Counted from the first letter of the stretch, positions 1-9,454 are shown. The stretch is DNA of 64,000 nt from Erythrobacter sp. YJ-T3-07 (GCF_015999305.1 NZ_JAEAGP010000001.1:310001-374000), one strand, 5' to 3'. Notes: generated by a model from the sequence alone, not told the origin. Made by a program: numbers and translations.

Positions 1-288
1 GCGCTGCGCGGAACCTTTGCCTGCTTCGTGTTCGACGATGCGGGAGAGGTCCTCTCCAGCCAGATATTCGGCGAACGTGGCGATGCGCCTTTCGGCATTA
101 CCCTGCCGCCCGAGGCGTGGCACACGGTGGTTGCGCTGGATGATGGCGCGATTCTGCTCGAAGTGAAGCAGGGCCCGTTCCGGCCCGAACTGGCGAAGGA
201 GCCTGCGGACTGGTCGCCAGACGAGGGTACGGCGGAAGGCCTTGCGCTAATCGAGCGGCTGCGCGGCGGCCTCTCCGGCGTCAGTTAG
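1..288 (+). CDS. WbuC-type cupin metalloprotein, 3' part only
   Basis: The window opens inside this gene; 95 codons remain and the true start lies to the left. The reading frame is open from base 1. The visible part has the second half of a small cupin barrel: a strand ending FVFDDAGEV, then PPEAWHTVVAL with a likely metal-binding His, then LLEVKQGPF, the ending typical of WbuC-family cupins. WbuC proteins are found in O-antigen and capsule clusters but their reaction is not settled. It converges on the polysaccharide gene to its right, with 8 bases of overlap at the 3' ends. Assignment to the cupin fold is firm; the WbuC label is likely. Confidence 0.7.
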   Translation, partial: ALRGTFACFVFDDAGEVLSSQIFGERGDAPFGITLPPEAWHTVVALDDGAILLEVKQGPFRPELAKEPADWSPDEGTAEGLALIERLRGGLSGVS

Positions 289-1558
289 CGTCCGCGCCGA
301 CCCGCGTGATCGTGGGGCTGGAGAAGGACGTGTTTTGCGCCTGGAATCCGCTCGACTGCCGCGCAGTGAGCGCCAGCGTCTGCTGCGGGCAGTCGCCGGG
401 CACGGTGAAGGCCTTGCGATAGGTCTGCGTGCCCTGTCCTCCGGCGAGGTCGATCATCGCGAAGGGCTGGCCATCGGTGCACGAGATGGCCCAGCGATAG
501 GCGGAGCGATCCGTGCCCTGCGGCGCCTCGAAGCTACCCGAAAGACGATAGGTGCCCGGGCGCAGGCGCAATGCCTGGGTGGCGACCTGCCCTGCCGAGG
601 ATGGGACCTTGCTCACATCAAGGACATAGTTGTCGCCTGAGCGGATAATGGTCGGCAGGATGCCGGTTGCCTCCGCCAGCGTCCAGTCAAACGGCGTCTG
701 ATACGCCTGTGTCCGGCTGAACGGGCGGACGGTGCCGGGCTCCCGGTTGATCCGGCGGCGGTAATAGTTCCACGCGTCCTCGCGGAAACCGCGGTTGTAC
801 AGGCTGGTCGCGAGCAGCTGATCGGACGGATAGCCGATCTTTACGCCCGCATCTCGCAACTCGTCGAAGAGGCTGACGATGTCCCTCGGTGCGCGCCCGC
901 CCATTGCCGCGTTGTTGAGGAAGTTCGGCCCCCAGGGCGGGTTGGTGCCGAACAGGCGCACGATACCGCGACGCACCAGCGGCTCGCGGGTCGAACTGAT
1001 CAGCGCGGGAAACAGGGCGTCGGTCGCGCTCTGTTCGGTCCGCAGGGCGAGATCGTAGTGCTGGAGGGCGCCATTGATGTCGCCCCGCGTCGCGGCCTGC
1101 TCGATCGCCCAGACATGGGCACGCGTCTCGCGCCGCGACATCATCAGCGCATAGGCGAAAGCCTTGTCGGCCAGCGCAGGCTCGTTCTGGAGCTGGCTGG
1201 AGATGCCGATCGCAACCGCGGCATCGGATGCGGTCGGGTCCTGCGCCAGCGCGCGCGCCGCCACTTCGCGGTAATTGCTCGGGCGGTTGCCCTGGATCGG
1301 GTTGGAGACCTCGGACAGGGCGTAGCGACTTGCGATCACCGGATTGGACGGGTCGATCGCAAAAGCGAGGTCGATCGAACTGCGCGCCATTGCCGAACCG
1401 AGCGAATAGACCCCGCTGGCGAGCCCGCACGCCACCGCGAGCGCGGCGAGAACGTAACGCGTCCGTTTCCCGATCGGCAGCGACAGAGTGCTGGTCGCAG
1501 CCCCGCCGGTGGCGGAACGGGAGGCCTTCGATGCGCGGGCGGGCTCGGCTTCAGGCAC
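281..1558 (-). CDS. membrane-anchored TPR-like protein of the polysaccharide locus
   Basis: A 425-residue protein with a short cytoplasmic N-terminus, one membrane segment (about residues 34-56) and a large periplasmic part. Residues about 90-310 are alanine-rich helical pairs resembling tetratricopeptide repeats, followed by a beta-rich C-terminal region with two Cys (in SCTDG and GDCPQ). It starts with GTG and overlaps the end of the tyrosine-kinase gene by 8 bases, so the two are probably translated together. Position suggests a scaffold or accessory role in polysaccharide assembly or export. I do not recognise a named family, and the function is inferred from context only. Confidence 0.6.
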   Translation of the reverse strand: MPEAEPARASKASRSATGGAATSTLSLPIGKRTRYVLAALAVACGLASGVYSLGSAMARSSIDLAFAIDPSNPVIASRYALSEVSNPIQGNRPSNYREVAARALAQDPTASDAAVAIGISSQLQNEPALADKAFAYALMMSRRETRAHVWAIEQAATRGDINGALQHYDLALRTEQSATDALFPALISSTREPLVRRGIVRLFGTNPPWGPNFLNNAAMGGRAPRDIVSLFDELRDAGVKIGYPSDQLLATSLYNRGFREDAWNYYRRRINREPGTVRPFSRTQAYQTPFDWTLAEATGILPTIIRSGDNYVLDVSKVPSSAGQVATQALRLRPGTYRLSGSFEAPQGTDRSAYRWAISCTDGQPFAMIDLAGGQGTQTYRKAFTVPGDCPQQTLALTARQSSGFQAQNTSFSSPTITRVGADAN

Positions 1559-3797
1559 TCTTGCCCTCGTCTTCTTTGCCGTAGGAGTATCCGTATTCGT
1601 AGCCGTAGGAATAGCCGTAAGCGGATTTCTTGGCTTCGAACTTGGTGAGCAGTGCGCCGAAGATGCGGATGTTGGCGGAGTTCAGGCGTCCGATGGCGTT
1701 CTTGACGAGGCCTGCGCGGATATTGTGGGATTCGACCACGTAGAGCACGCCTTCGACATGGGTCGCGATGAGCGGGGCATCGGCGAGGCCCATCACCGGG
1801 GGCGAGTCGATCACGACGTGGTCGTACATTTCGAGCAGGCGGCGCATCAGCAGGTCGAGCCGGTTGCCGGTCAGCAGTTCGGCGGCGTTGGGCGGGATCG
1901 GACCGGCCGACATCGCGGTGAACCCCAGGTGGGTCATCGGGAAGGTCATGGTCTCGATATCGTCGTCGCCGGCGAGGAAGTTGGACAGGCCGCGATCGTG
2001 ATCGACCCCGCCCAGCTGGTGGACCGAGGGTGAGCGCATGTCGCCATCGACCAGGATCACGCTCTTGCCCGCACGCGCCAGCGTGGTGGCAAGCGCCAGC
2101 GAGCTGGTCGACTTGCCTTCCGCAGGCCGGGTCGAGGTGACCGCGAAGGAACGCGGCACGCCGTGTTCGGTGGTGAAGCCCAGGTTGGTGAACGCGGCGA
2201 GATAGGCATCGACCAGGCTCGACTTGCGATCGAGCAGCGCCTCGTCCGGACGCCCCTCGGCAACCGTGGGGATCGTGCCCAGCAGCGGCAGGCCGAGCTT
2301 GCGGCGCACCTCCGTGGGATCGGTGATCGCCTCGTCGATCTGTTCGAGCAGGAAGGCCAGCGCCGCGCCGATACCCGCGCCCACGATCAGCGAGAGCAGG
2401 ACGTTCATCAGCAGGTTGGGGCTGGAGGGGACCTGCGGGACATCGGCCGGATCGATGATCGAGACATTGTTGACCCCGACCCCGCCGGCAACGCCGATCT
2501 CCTTGAAGCGCTGCAGCAGCCCGTCATACAGCGCGCGGTTGGTATCCACCTCCTGCTGGTAGATATTGTACTGGATCGAGCGGCGACGCAGGTCGAGATA
2601 GTCGGCCTTGAGGCGGTTGACCCGCGCCTGCAGCGTCTGCTCGCGCTCCAGCGCGGCACGGTAATCGCCCTGCAGCGAGCCCGAGACGCGCGCTTCCTCG
2701 CGCGCGATCGCGCGGTCGATCTCGTCGATCTGCGACTGGAGCGCGCGCGCTTCGGGATAGCCCGGTTCGAACCGGACCATCAGCAGCTGGTACTCGCCGG
2801 CAAGGTCGGCGCGCTTCTCGCGCAGCTTGTTGATCGCCTGGTTGGCGAGCGATTCGGTGGAGGAAGAGCCGCCGCCCGCCTGGCGCGCGCGCGCCTCGGC
2901 CTGGATCCGGTCGGCGGTCGCCTCGGTCAGCGCGGTGTTGAGCGCGGCCAGATCGTCGGCCACGATCGAGCGTTCCTGCGGGCGCCCGTCGGCCCCGGGG
3001 GGGGCGGGCAGGTTGATGATCTCCTCGCTCGAGGCATAGGTCACCAGCTGGCGCTGGGACTCATCGAGGCGTTCCTTGTAGTCGGCCAGCTGCGCCTGCA
3101 GCTGCTCGCGCCCGTAGGAGGTCGCCTGGACCTTGCGCTCCAGGTTGGACTGGATGAAGTTCTCCGCCCAGCTGTTGGAGACCCGCGCGGCAAACGCGGG
3201 ATCGGGGCCGGTAAAGCTGATGTCGACCAGCCGCGAGAGGCGCGCGGGCTCGACATTGATGTTGGCGAGCAGGATCTCGCCCGCGACCCGCTGGCGGTCC
3301 TGGCGTCCCTGCGCGGTATAGCGCCCGTTATCGAGCGCGAAGGCCGGGTCTTCGCCGCCCTCCACGCCGTAGGATGCGAAGAACTCGGGATTGTCGATCA
3401 GGCCCAGCTGGCCGGCCACCCGTTCGGCCAGGGTGCGCGCGCGCAGCAGGCCGTACTGGGTCTGGTAGAACTCCTGGTCGGAGACGCTGACCTCGCGCTC
3501 GACCCCTTCGAAGTTGGTCACCTGGTTGCCCTCGCGCGAGATCTCGATCGTCGCGGTGGCGGTGTATTGCGGGGTCATCAGCAGGGTCGCGACCAGGCCC
3601 AGCGCGACGCATGCCGCGATCGAGCCCAGGATCAGCCAGCGCCAGCGCTGCGCGATCCGCAGGTAATGCTGCACGATCGAGGGGCCTTCGCCCTCGCCCG
3701 GCTGGCCCGCCTGCACGCCCAGCGGATTGCCGCCGCCCTGGGGTGGCTGGTCGGAAGGGCCGGACTCGCTGCCGAACCGGGAGGCCTGGATGTTCAT
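1551..3797 (-). CDS. Wzc/GumC-like polysaccharide co-polymerase with BY-kinase domain
   Basis: Inner-membrane protein that controls chain length and export of exopolysaccharide. Order of parts: membrane helix at about residues 54-74, a Wzz-like periplasmic domain, a long coiled-coil region (about 200-420), a second membrane helix near 465, and a cytoplasmic bacterial tyrosine kinase. The kinase has Walker A (TRPAEGKST, about 557), Walker A' (ILVDGDMRSP, about 580) and Walker B (HVVIDSPPVMG, about 657). The last 25 residues carry seven tyrosines in an alternating Y-G/Y-S/Y-E pattern, the usual autophosphorylation tail. The ATG at 3797 is preferred over a TTG three codons upstream. Fusion of the membrane and kinase parts in one chain is the proteobacterial arrangement. 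Confidence 0.93.
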   Translation of the reverse strand: MNIQASRFGSESGPSDQPPQGGGNPLGVQAGQPGEGEGPSIVQHYLRIAQRWRWLILGSIAACVALGLVATLLMTPQYTATATIEISREGNQVTNFEGVEREVSVSDQEFYQTQYGLLRARTLAERVAGQLGLIDNPEFFASYGVEGGEDPAFALDNGRYTAQGRQDRQRVAGEILLANINVEPARLSRLVDISFTGPDPAFAARVSNSWAENFIQSNLERKVQATSYGREQLQAQLADYKERLDESQRQLVTYASSEEIINLPAPPGADGRPQERSIVADDLAALNTALTEATADRIQAEARARQAGGGSSSTESLANQAINKLREKRADLAGEYQLLMVRFEPGYPEARALQSQIDEIDRAIAREEARVSGSLQGDYRAALEREQTLQARVNRLKADYLDLRRRSIQYNIYQQEVDTNRALYDGLLQRFKEIGVAGGVGVNNVSIIDPADVPQVPSSPNLLMNVLLSLIVGAGIGAALAFLLEQIDEAITDPTEVRRKLGLPLLGTIPTVAEGRPDEALLDRKSSLVDAYLAAFTNLGFTTEHGVPRSFAVTSTRPAEGKSTSSLALATTLARAGKSVILVDGDMRSPSVHQLGGVDHDRGLSNFLAGDDDIETMTFPMTHLGFTAMSAGPIPPNAAELLTGNRLDLLMRRLLEMYDHVVIDSPPVMGLADAPLIATHVEGVLYVVESHNIRAGLVKNAIGRLNSANIRIFGALLTKFEAKKSAYGYSYGYEYGYSYGKEDEGKSA

Positions 3798-3846
3798 GCT
3801 CGGCAAAAACCTTGTTGCAGGCGCGCATGCGGCGCGCCCGGAAAAC

Positions 3847-4557
3847 CTACTGCAAAATCGTGATCAGCGGCGATGCCAGCAGCGGCGCCACGGTCAGGAA
3901 GTCGCGGAACATGCGGCGCTGGGGGGAGTCGCCCACCACCACGATGTCGTTGGGATAGATCGGAGGATCGTCGTACAGCCCGCGCTCGATCGCCTCAAGG
4001 CTGTAGAGCCCGGCCATACGCCGGCCATCGACCGTGCGCAGGATCACCACCTCTTCCTTGCGCGCGAACTCGCCCGTCCCGCGCGCCGCCGCGATCGCAC
4101 GCAACAGCGTCGTCTGGTTGGTCACCGGATACAGGCCCGGGGTCTGAACCTGGCCCGACACGGTCACCACCTGGCTGACCGAGTTGACGATGTTCACCGT
4201 CACCTCCGGATCGCGCACATAGCGCGCATCGAGCGCCCGCTCGACATCCAGCGCCAGTTCGCCCGCGGTCTTGCCGCCCGCCTCGACCGTGCCCAGAAAC
4301 GGCAGCGCAATCCGCCCGCTCGCATCCACCTGCACATCGCGCGTGAACTCGGGGACGTTGAAAACCTCGATCCGGATCGTGTCCAGCGGACCGATCAGCG
4401 CAGGACGATCCGGCGCCACCAGATCACCGCGCGTGGGCACAGGCAAACCATCCGCCGCCGCCACAACCGTCATACGGTCCGTCGAAACCAAAGGCTCCGG
4501 TGAACCACATCCAGCCAGTACACACACACTCAATAGCAATATCAATCGATGCATCAT
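3847..4557 (-). CDS. Wza/GumB-like polysaccharide export lipoprotein
   Basis: About 236 residues. The N-terminus is a lipoprotein signal with lipobox LAGC (Cys at about residue 17). A poly-export domain follows (DTIRIEVFNVPEFTRDVQVD), then an SLBB-type domain starting near VVTVSGQVQTPGLYPV. This is the family that forms the outer-membrane exit channel for exopolysaccharide; the chain here is short, with one clear SLBB unit and a hydrophobic C-terminal stretch. The start at 4557 is chosen because the lipoprotein signal begins there and AGAGG lies just upstream. An earlier ATG at 4680 overlaps the previous gene but would add about 41 residues unlike a signal peptide. Confidence 0.9.
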   Translation of the reverse strand: MMHRLILLLSVCVLAGCGSPEPLVSTDRMTVVAAADGLPVPTRGDLVAPDRPALIGPLDTIRIEVFNVPEFTRDVQVDASGRIALPFLGTVEAGGKTAGELALDVERALDARYVRDPEVTVNIVNSVSQVVTVSGQVQTPGLYPVTNQTTLLRAIAAARGTGEFARKEEVVILRTVDGRRMAGLYSLEAIERGLYDDPPIYPNDIVVVGDSPQRRMFRDFLTVAPLLASPLITILQ

Positions 4558-4676
4558 CTGCCTCTGGCGCGGGTAGAGAAAAGAGCTGGCAAAGGGCCCG
4601 TGCGGCACTCGCAGACTGGTCGCGCCGATACGCGTAAATGCCGGTCCGGTAAAGCCATTTACCCTTTGCCGGACCG

Positions 4677-6101
4677 TCATCGACGCGCGCTGCCGCTACG
4701 TCTGCGTTTGCGCGAGCCGGATGTCTCACCGCTCTCGCTGCGGGCTTCGCGCGGGTAGCCGCCCGCCAGCCAGACCGCCGCGATCCCGCCCAGCGCCATG
4801 ATGATCGGCGTGCGCGCAGGATAGTCGACCAGGCTCGCAAGGAACACGAGCAGCAGCAGCCACGATCCCAGAACGGCGAGCGCGCGTCCGTCGATCCATG
4901 CCCGCACGCTGGCATAGGCCCACCAGCCGATCCCCACCAGCAACAGCAGCGCGCCAAGAATGCCGCCTTCCAGCACGATCTGCAGAAAATCATTATGCGC
5001 CAGGTTGTAATAGCGGAACTGGAGCATCGCGTCGGGCTCCGCGATGCGGAAGACCGGATCGAAGGTGCCGAACCCGCTGCCGACCGGGAAGAACGCGGAC
5101 GCCATGGTCGAAACCACGCCGGAAAGCTGCGCACGCGCATCGTCGGAGACCGACATCAGGCCCAGCCGTTCGAAGGATTCGGCTCGCCCGAAATAATAGC
5201 TCGCCCCGACCAGCGCGAGCAAGAGCGCGCCGCCAGCGAGCAGCGCGGGGCGCGGGATGCTCGGCGCATTTCTGCCGGGCATGACGAACACCGACGCGCC
5301 TGCAACCAGTGCGAGCGCGCCGAGCACCAGCCCCGCGCGCGACCCCGTGGCGAGGATCACCAGTACCATCAGCACGACCGCGAGCCCGCCGCCGCCAAGC
5401 GCGAAAGCGGGCGAGAACTGCTGCCGGCGAACTCCGCGTGCCGCGACGAAGAACACTGCGGCGATCGCCATGGCGAGCAGCAGTGCCTGGTGGTTGCGGT
5501 TGGCGAACACGCCGCTCGCCTCGCCAGCGCTGTCGTTGACCAGCGGATGGTCGAGCGAGATCCCGGAAAATTCCGCAAGTCCGATAAGCAGCGAGAGTAC
5601 CGCCAGCACGATCACCGCCTGGACGATCCGCCATTGTGCGCGTTCGGGCAGATAGGCAGCAAGGGCGACCGCTGCGACTGGCACTACCAGCGACATCAGC
5701 GCGTTCATCGTGCCCGGCGGGGAGAGGCTGATCGGGCGCCACGGCTGCGTGCCGAGCCCGGCGACGTCGGCCGCATCGAGGAACAGCTCGCGCCCCGGCA
5801 TCGCAGTCCACAAACCCGGCGGCAGCGGGATCAGCTGCACCGCGACAAGCAGTGCGGCGGCTGCGAGCAGGATCAGCGGCATCCCCAGATTGAACTGCGT
5901 CGGGCGGGCCTTGAGGACGAAGAACACCAGCACCCCCCAAGTGCCGACGCGGGTGAGCACTTGGCCCAGCGCGTCGGCGCGCGATGCGCCGCCCGCCAGC
6001 CAGACGATCGCGAGCAGGACCAGCAGGCACACGAACGCGAGGTTTTCCTGGCCGCCGCTCCGTTCGAAGGGCAGCCATGATTTCAGAACATTGCGCTTCA
6101 T
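4677..6101 (-). CDS. O-antigen ligase / polysaccharide polymerase family (Wzy_C)
   Basis: A 474-residue polytopic inner-membrane protein with roughly a dozen hydrophobic segments. The signature regions of the WaaL/Wzy_C family are present: GVFANRNHQALLLAM at about 200, ATGSRAG at about 250, and the long periplasmic loop ending in YYNLAHNDFLQIVLEGG at about 370, where the conserved His is expected to act in glycan transfer. The C-terminal 20 residues are strongly basic. It probably polymerises or ligates the exopolysaccharide made by this locus; polymerase and ligase cannot be told apart from sequence. It is the first gene of the minus-strand polysaccharide run in this window. Confidence 0.88.
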   Translation of the reverse strand: MKRNVLKSWLPFERSGGQENLAFVCLLVLLAIVWLAGGASRADALGQVLTRVGTWGVLVFFVLKARPTQFNLGMPLILLAAAALLVAVQLIPLPPGLWTAMPGRELFLDAADVAGLGTQPWRPISLSPPGTMNALMSLVVPVAAVALAAYLPERAQWRIVQAVIVLAVLSLLIGLAEFSGISLDHPLVNDSAGEASGVFANRNHQALLLAMAIAAVFFVAARGVRRQQFSPAFALGGGGLAVVLMVLVILATGSRAGLVLGALALVAGASVFVMPGRNAPSIPRPALLAGGALLLALVGASYYFGRAESFERLGLMSVSDDARAQLSGVVSTMASAFFPVGSGFGTFDPVFRIAEPDAMLQFRYYNLAHNDFLQIVLEGGILGALLLLVGIGWWAYASVRAWIDGRALAVLGSWLLLLVFLASLVDYPARTPIIMALGGIAAVWLAGGYPREARSESGETSGSRKRRRSGSARR

Positions 6102-6154
6102 TTTGAAATTGGTTCCGTCCGGGGTATGCGACGCGCGTCTTTAGGGAAGTTTCA

Positions 6155-6622
6155 ATGATCAAGCGAATCACGCTGCTGGGTGCAGCCTTGGCATGTCAGG
6201 CCTGCGGTCAGGAGACCGTCGAGCCGTACCGGATCGATAGCTCTGCACAGCGTGAATTTCCAGCCGCGCAGAAGAAGGCCGCCCAGGCGCTTTCGATCGG
6301 GAACGCGTCCGCGCTGACCGACGCGGACGATCCCTACACCCAGGCGGTGCTGTGCGATGTTGCGACCCAGGCCGTACTCGGCCCCTATCGCAACTCCGCC
6401 CAGCTCGATCAGGCGCAGCAGGCCGCGATGGGCCAGCTGCTCACGCTGTTCGGCAAGCGGGTGCAGAGCGAGGCGCGCGACGCCGACAAGAGCGCCAGCG
6501 AGATCGCACAGGATCGCAAGTCGTTGGCCGAACAGTACATGCCTTCGCGCCCGGCCAAGGCGAAGGTCGCGCTTGCCTGTATTCGTGAGATCGAAGGCCT
6601 CGGCGACCTTCCCGGGATCTAG
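6155..6622 (+). CDS. small secreted helical protein, unknown function
   Basis: A 155-residue protein with a short hydrophobic N-terminus (ITLLGAALACQAC) that looks like an export signal. Cys14 and Cys17 are present, but neither sits in a clean lipobox, so lipidation is uncertain. The mature part is alpha-helical and charged, with a possible disulfide between Cys near residues 68 and 142. It is transcribed away from the O-antigen ligase gene, 53 bases apart. I do not recognise a family. Confidence 0.6.
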   Translation: MIKRITLLGAALACQACGQETVEPYRIDSSAQREFPAAQKKAAQALSIGNASALTDADDPYTQAVLCDVATQAVLGPYRNSAQLDQAQQAAMGQLLTLFGKRVQSEARDADKSASEIAQDRKSLAEQYMPSRPAKAKVALACIREIEGLGDLPGI

Positions 6623-6661
6623 CGCCCCGGGAACTGGCCCCCGGAATCTGGCCCAGGGAAG

Positions 6662-7465
6662 CTAGCCGAGCGCGATATCGGGCGCGTCTTCCTGCTTCAT
6701 CCCGACGACGTGGTAGCCCGCGTCGACGTGGTGGACCTCGCCCGTCACGCCGGACGACAGATCGCTCAGGAAATAGAGGCCCGAGCCGCCGACATCGTCG
6801 ATCGTCACATTGCGACGGAGCGGGGAGTTGAGCTCGTTCCACTTGAGGATGTAGCGGAAATCGCCGATCCCGCTGGCGGCCAGCGTCTTGATCGGCCCTG
6901 CACTGATCGCGTTCACCCGGATGTTGTCCGGCCCCAGATCATTGGCGAGATATTGCACGCTGGTTTCCAGCGCGGCCTTGGCGACGCCCATCACGTTGTA
7001 ATGCGGGATCACCTTTTCCGCGCCGTAATAGGTCAGGGTCAGGATGCTGCCGCCATTGGGCATCATCGCTGCCGCACGCTTGGCCACCGCGACCAGCGAA
7101 TAAGCCGAGATGTTCATGGTCATGAGGAAATTGTCGAGGCTGGTGTCGACATACTTGCCGCGCAGTTCGCTCTTGTCGGAAAAGCCGATCGCGTGGACCA
7201 CGAAATCGAGACTGTCCCAGTGGCCCTTGAGCGTCTCGAACGCGGCGTCCAGATTGTCCATATCGCTGACATCGCAGGGGAACACGATTTCCGAGCCGAG
7301 CTGTTCGGCGAGCGGACGGACCCGCTTTTCCAGCGCTTCGCCCTGATAGGTGAAGGCCAGCTGCGCGCCCTGCGCGGCGCAGGCCTTGGCAATGCCCCAG
7401 GCGAGCGACTTGTCGTTGGCGAGCCCCATGATGAGCCCCCGCTTGCCTTCCATCAGACCGGTCAT
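6662..7465 (-). CDS. fabI: enoyl-ACP reductase (NADH), FabI
   Basis: Last reductive step of fatty-acid elongation: reduces trans-2-enoyl-ACP with NAD(P)H in the cytoplasm. This is a short-chain dehydrogenase of 267 residues. The N-terminal nucleotide site follows the FabI form (GLANDKSLAWGIA) and the catalytic pair is Tyr156 and Lys163 (HYNVMGVAK), the same numbering as E. coli FabI. The start at 7465 has AGGAG five bases upstream and overlaps the stop of the upstream membrane-protein gene by ATGA, so the two are coupled. An open frame continues upstream but does not match the family. Confidence 0.97.
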   Translation of the reverse strand: MTGLMEGKRGLIMGLANDKSLAWGIAKACAAQGAQLAFTYQGEALEKRVRPLAEQLGSEIVFPCDVSDMDNLDAAFETLKGHWDSLDFVVHAIGFSDKSELRGKYVDTSLDNFLMTMNISAYSLVAVAKRAAAMMPNGGSILTLTYYGAEKVIPHYNVMGVAKAALETSVQYLANDLGPDNIRVNAISAGPIKTLAASGIGDFRYILKWNELNSPLRRNVTIDDVGGSGLYFLSDLSSGVTGEVHHVDAGYHVVGMKQEDAPDIALG

Positions 7466-8502
7466 GGTTTCTCCTTCTCGTATCCCAGCGCCTCTGGCGC
7501 GATCCGCGGCTCGTGCGCGCTCATCGTCGCCAGCCGCTCTTCCTCTGGCGTCTCTGCGAGCGCCGCGTTCAATTGCGCCCCGATAACGACGCCGAGCCCG
7601 ACCAGCCAGAAAAACAGCAGCGTGATGATGATTCCGGCGAGTGAACCATAGGTGAGGTTGTAGCTGAAAAAGCTCCGCAGCACCTGCGGCAGCGCGACCG
7701 TCACGCCGACCCACCACAAGGTGACCGCCAGCGCGCCGGGCCATTTGGGGTAGCGTTTCTTGCGGTACTGGCCGGGCGTCAGGACGTAGAACAGCGCGTA
7801 GAAAGAGCCGAACAGGCCGAAACCGGGCACGAAGCGCGCCAGTGCCAGCTTGCCCAGCGCATCGCTGAGCGGCGGGAAGTAGACCGCGATAATCTGCTGC
7901 GCGGTCCCGATCATCACCTGCGCGATCAGCGAAAGCATCAGCACGATGACCGCCGCGATGATGATCCCGGTGGATGCCAGGCGATAACGCCAGAAAGCCT
8001 GGGTCGCCTCGGTGCCGTAGGAGCGGCGCAGCAGGTCGCGAATCGTTTCGATCAGGCTGCCCACGGTCCACAGGCCCAGCAGCCCGCCCGCCCACAGCAG
8101 CCAGCCCTGCCGCGCGTCGATCACGTTGCGCGCCACGGGCTCGATCACCTCGGCCACCACCGGCGGCATCGCGAGCAGGAGGGCGTTGATGCTGGCCGCG
8201 CGCTCGCTGCTCTCGCCAAAGGCGGCGAAGATTGCCGCACCGGTGATGAAGAAGGGAAAGATCGCGAGCATCGCGAGGTAGGCGAGGTTGCCCGCGTAGA
8301 GGAAGCCGTCGTTGAACGTGCCAGCCAGCACCCGGCGCGCAACCTCGTAGGAGCGGAAATACTTGTGTTCCGGCGCGCCGCGCGAGGTCCGCAGGGCCTG
8401 CGCCTCGCGCCGCCGGTCTTCGGGGGTCAGCGAGTGGATCTGCCGGTTTTCAGGGTCGGGAAGCGCCTGTCTGAGGCGCGGAATGAGGCGGCCCATCGCC
8501 AC
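7462..8502 (-). CDS. YihY/BrkB family membrane protein
   Basis: A 346-residue inner-membrane protein with six hydrophobic helices between about residues 65 and 305, in the arrangement of the YihY/BrkB (once 'ribonuclease BN') family. Diagnostic stretches are the first-helix region ending AIFPFFITGAA and the last-helix region SLAGIIITLLFFWLVGLG. Family function is unsettled; transport and envelope roles have been proposed. Both tails are charged. It sits 1 base after the dnaJ-like gene and overlaps fabI by 4 bases, so it is part of the manC-to-fabI run. Confidence 0.9.
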   Translation of the reverse strand: MAMGRLIPRLRQALPDPENRQIHSLTPEDRRREAQALRTSRGAPEHKYFRSYEVARRVLAGTFNDGFLYAGNLAYLAMLAIFPFFITGAAIFAAFGESSERAASINALLLAMPPVVAEVIEPVARNVIDARQGWLLWAGGLLGLWTVGSLIETIRDLLRRSYGTEATQAFWRYRLASTGIIIAAVIVLMLSLIAQVMIGTAQQIIAVYFPPLSDALGKLALARFVPGFGLFGSFYALFYVLTPGQYRKKRYPKWPGALAVTLWWVGVTVALPQVLRSFFSYNLTYGSLAGIIITLLFFWLVGLGVVIGAQLNAALAETPEEERLATMSAHEPRIAPEALGYEKEKP

Positions 8503-8503
8503 C

Positions 8504-9454
8504 TCAGGTGCTCAGGTCCGCGCGTGGATCGCTTGTGTCGGTCCATCCCTCGAGTGCTTGCTGAAGCGGGCCGATATCCTCGGGCAGGACGATCTGGATC
8601 GTTACCAGCTGGTCGCCGCGCCCACCGGTCTTGCGCGAGAAACCCTTGCCCGACAGGCGCATGGTCGTGCCACCGCTGGTGCCCGGCTTGATTGTCAGCA
8701 TGACCGGCCCGTCGACCGTGGGTACGCGGACCTTGCCGCCGCGAACCGCCTCGCTCAGCGTGATCGGCAGTTCGAGCCGGACGCGGTCGCCGTCGCGTTC
8801 GAAATGGGGGTGCTTGTCGATTTCGACCGTGACCAGAGCATCGCCCGCGCCGCCGGGCCCCTGTTCGCCTTTTCCGCGCAGTCGCATCTGGGTGCCGCTC
8901 TCGACCCCGGCGGGGAGTTTCAGATCGATCGTCTTGCCGTCGGACAGGGTGATCCGCTGGTCGATCAGCCTTGCGGCATCGACGAAGGGCACGCGCAGGC
9001 GATAGGCGATATCCGCACCCTTGCGCGGGGGTGCGCTGCGCGAGCCAAAGCCGCCGCCTCTGGTGCTACCGCCGCCCATCGGCCCGGTCCGGCCACCGCC
9101 GAACAGGCCTTCGAACAGGTCGCCCAGATCCACGTCTTCACCGCCGAAGCCGCGAAAATCCTGGTTCGAATAGCCACCGCGCGGCCCTGCACCGCCGCCG
9201 CCGAACCCGCCGCCACCGAAGGGATTGGTCGGATTGCCTTCAAGGTCGATCTCGCCGCGATCGTAACGGGCGCGCTGTTCCTTGTCGGACAGCAGATCAT
9301 AGGCCTTGGTGATGTCGGAAAAGCGCTCGGCCGCCTTGGGATTGTCCTTGTTGCGGTCCGGATGGAGCTGCTTGGCGAGCGTGCGATAGGCGCTCTTGAT
9401 CTCCTTTTCAGACGCACTGCGCCCGATGCCGAGGATGTCGTAAGCGTCTGCCAT
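8504..9454 (-). CDS. DnaJ-class co-chaperone (CbpA-like)
   Basis: Hsp40 co-chaperone that stimulates DnaK. The J-domain covers residues 1-65 with the catalytic HPD at 31-33. A glycine/phenylalanine-rich linker runs from about 76 to 140 and includes several GGG and RGG runs. The C-terminal substrate-binding domains follow (from about ADIAYRLRVPFVDAA). There is no CxxCxGxG zinc-finger region, so this is the CbpA/type II form and not the main DnaJ. It follows manA after 74 bases and abuts the brkB gene. Confidence 0.92.
   Translation of the reverse strand: MADAYDILGIGRSASEKEIKSAYRTLAKQLHPDRNKDNPKAAERFSDITKAYDLLSDKEQRARYDRGEIDLEGNPTNPFGGGGFGGGGAGPRGGYSNQDFRGFGGEDVDLGDLFEGLFGGGRTGPMGGGSTRGGGFGSRSAPPRKGADIAYRLRVPFVDAARLIDQRITLSDGKTIDLKLPAGVESGTQMRLRGKGEQGPGGAGDALVTVEIDKHPHFERDGDRVRLELPITLSEAVRGGKVRVPTVDGPVMLTIKPGTSGGTTMRLSGKGFSRKTGGRGDQLVTIQIVLPEDIGPLQQALEGWTDTSDPRADLST

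Noticed and set aside
2163..3863. Long plus-strand open frame of 566 codons antisense to the Wzc-like gene
   Set aside because: It mirrors the GC-rich third-position bias of the minus-strand gene, its product is repetitive Arg/Gly/Leu/Asp with no domain, and the opposite strand has clear kinase motifs.
4557..4680. An earlier start for the export lipoprotein at 4680, overlapping the previous stop as ATGA
   Set aside because: It would bury the lipobox 58 residues inside; the start at 4557 has a ribosome site and gives a normal signal peptide.
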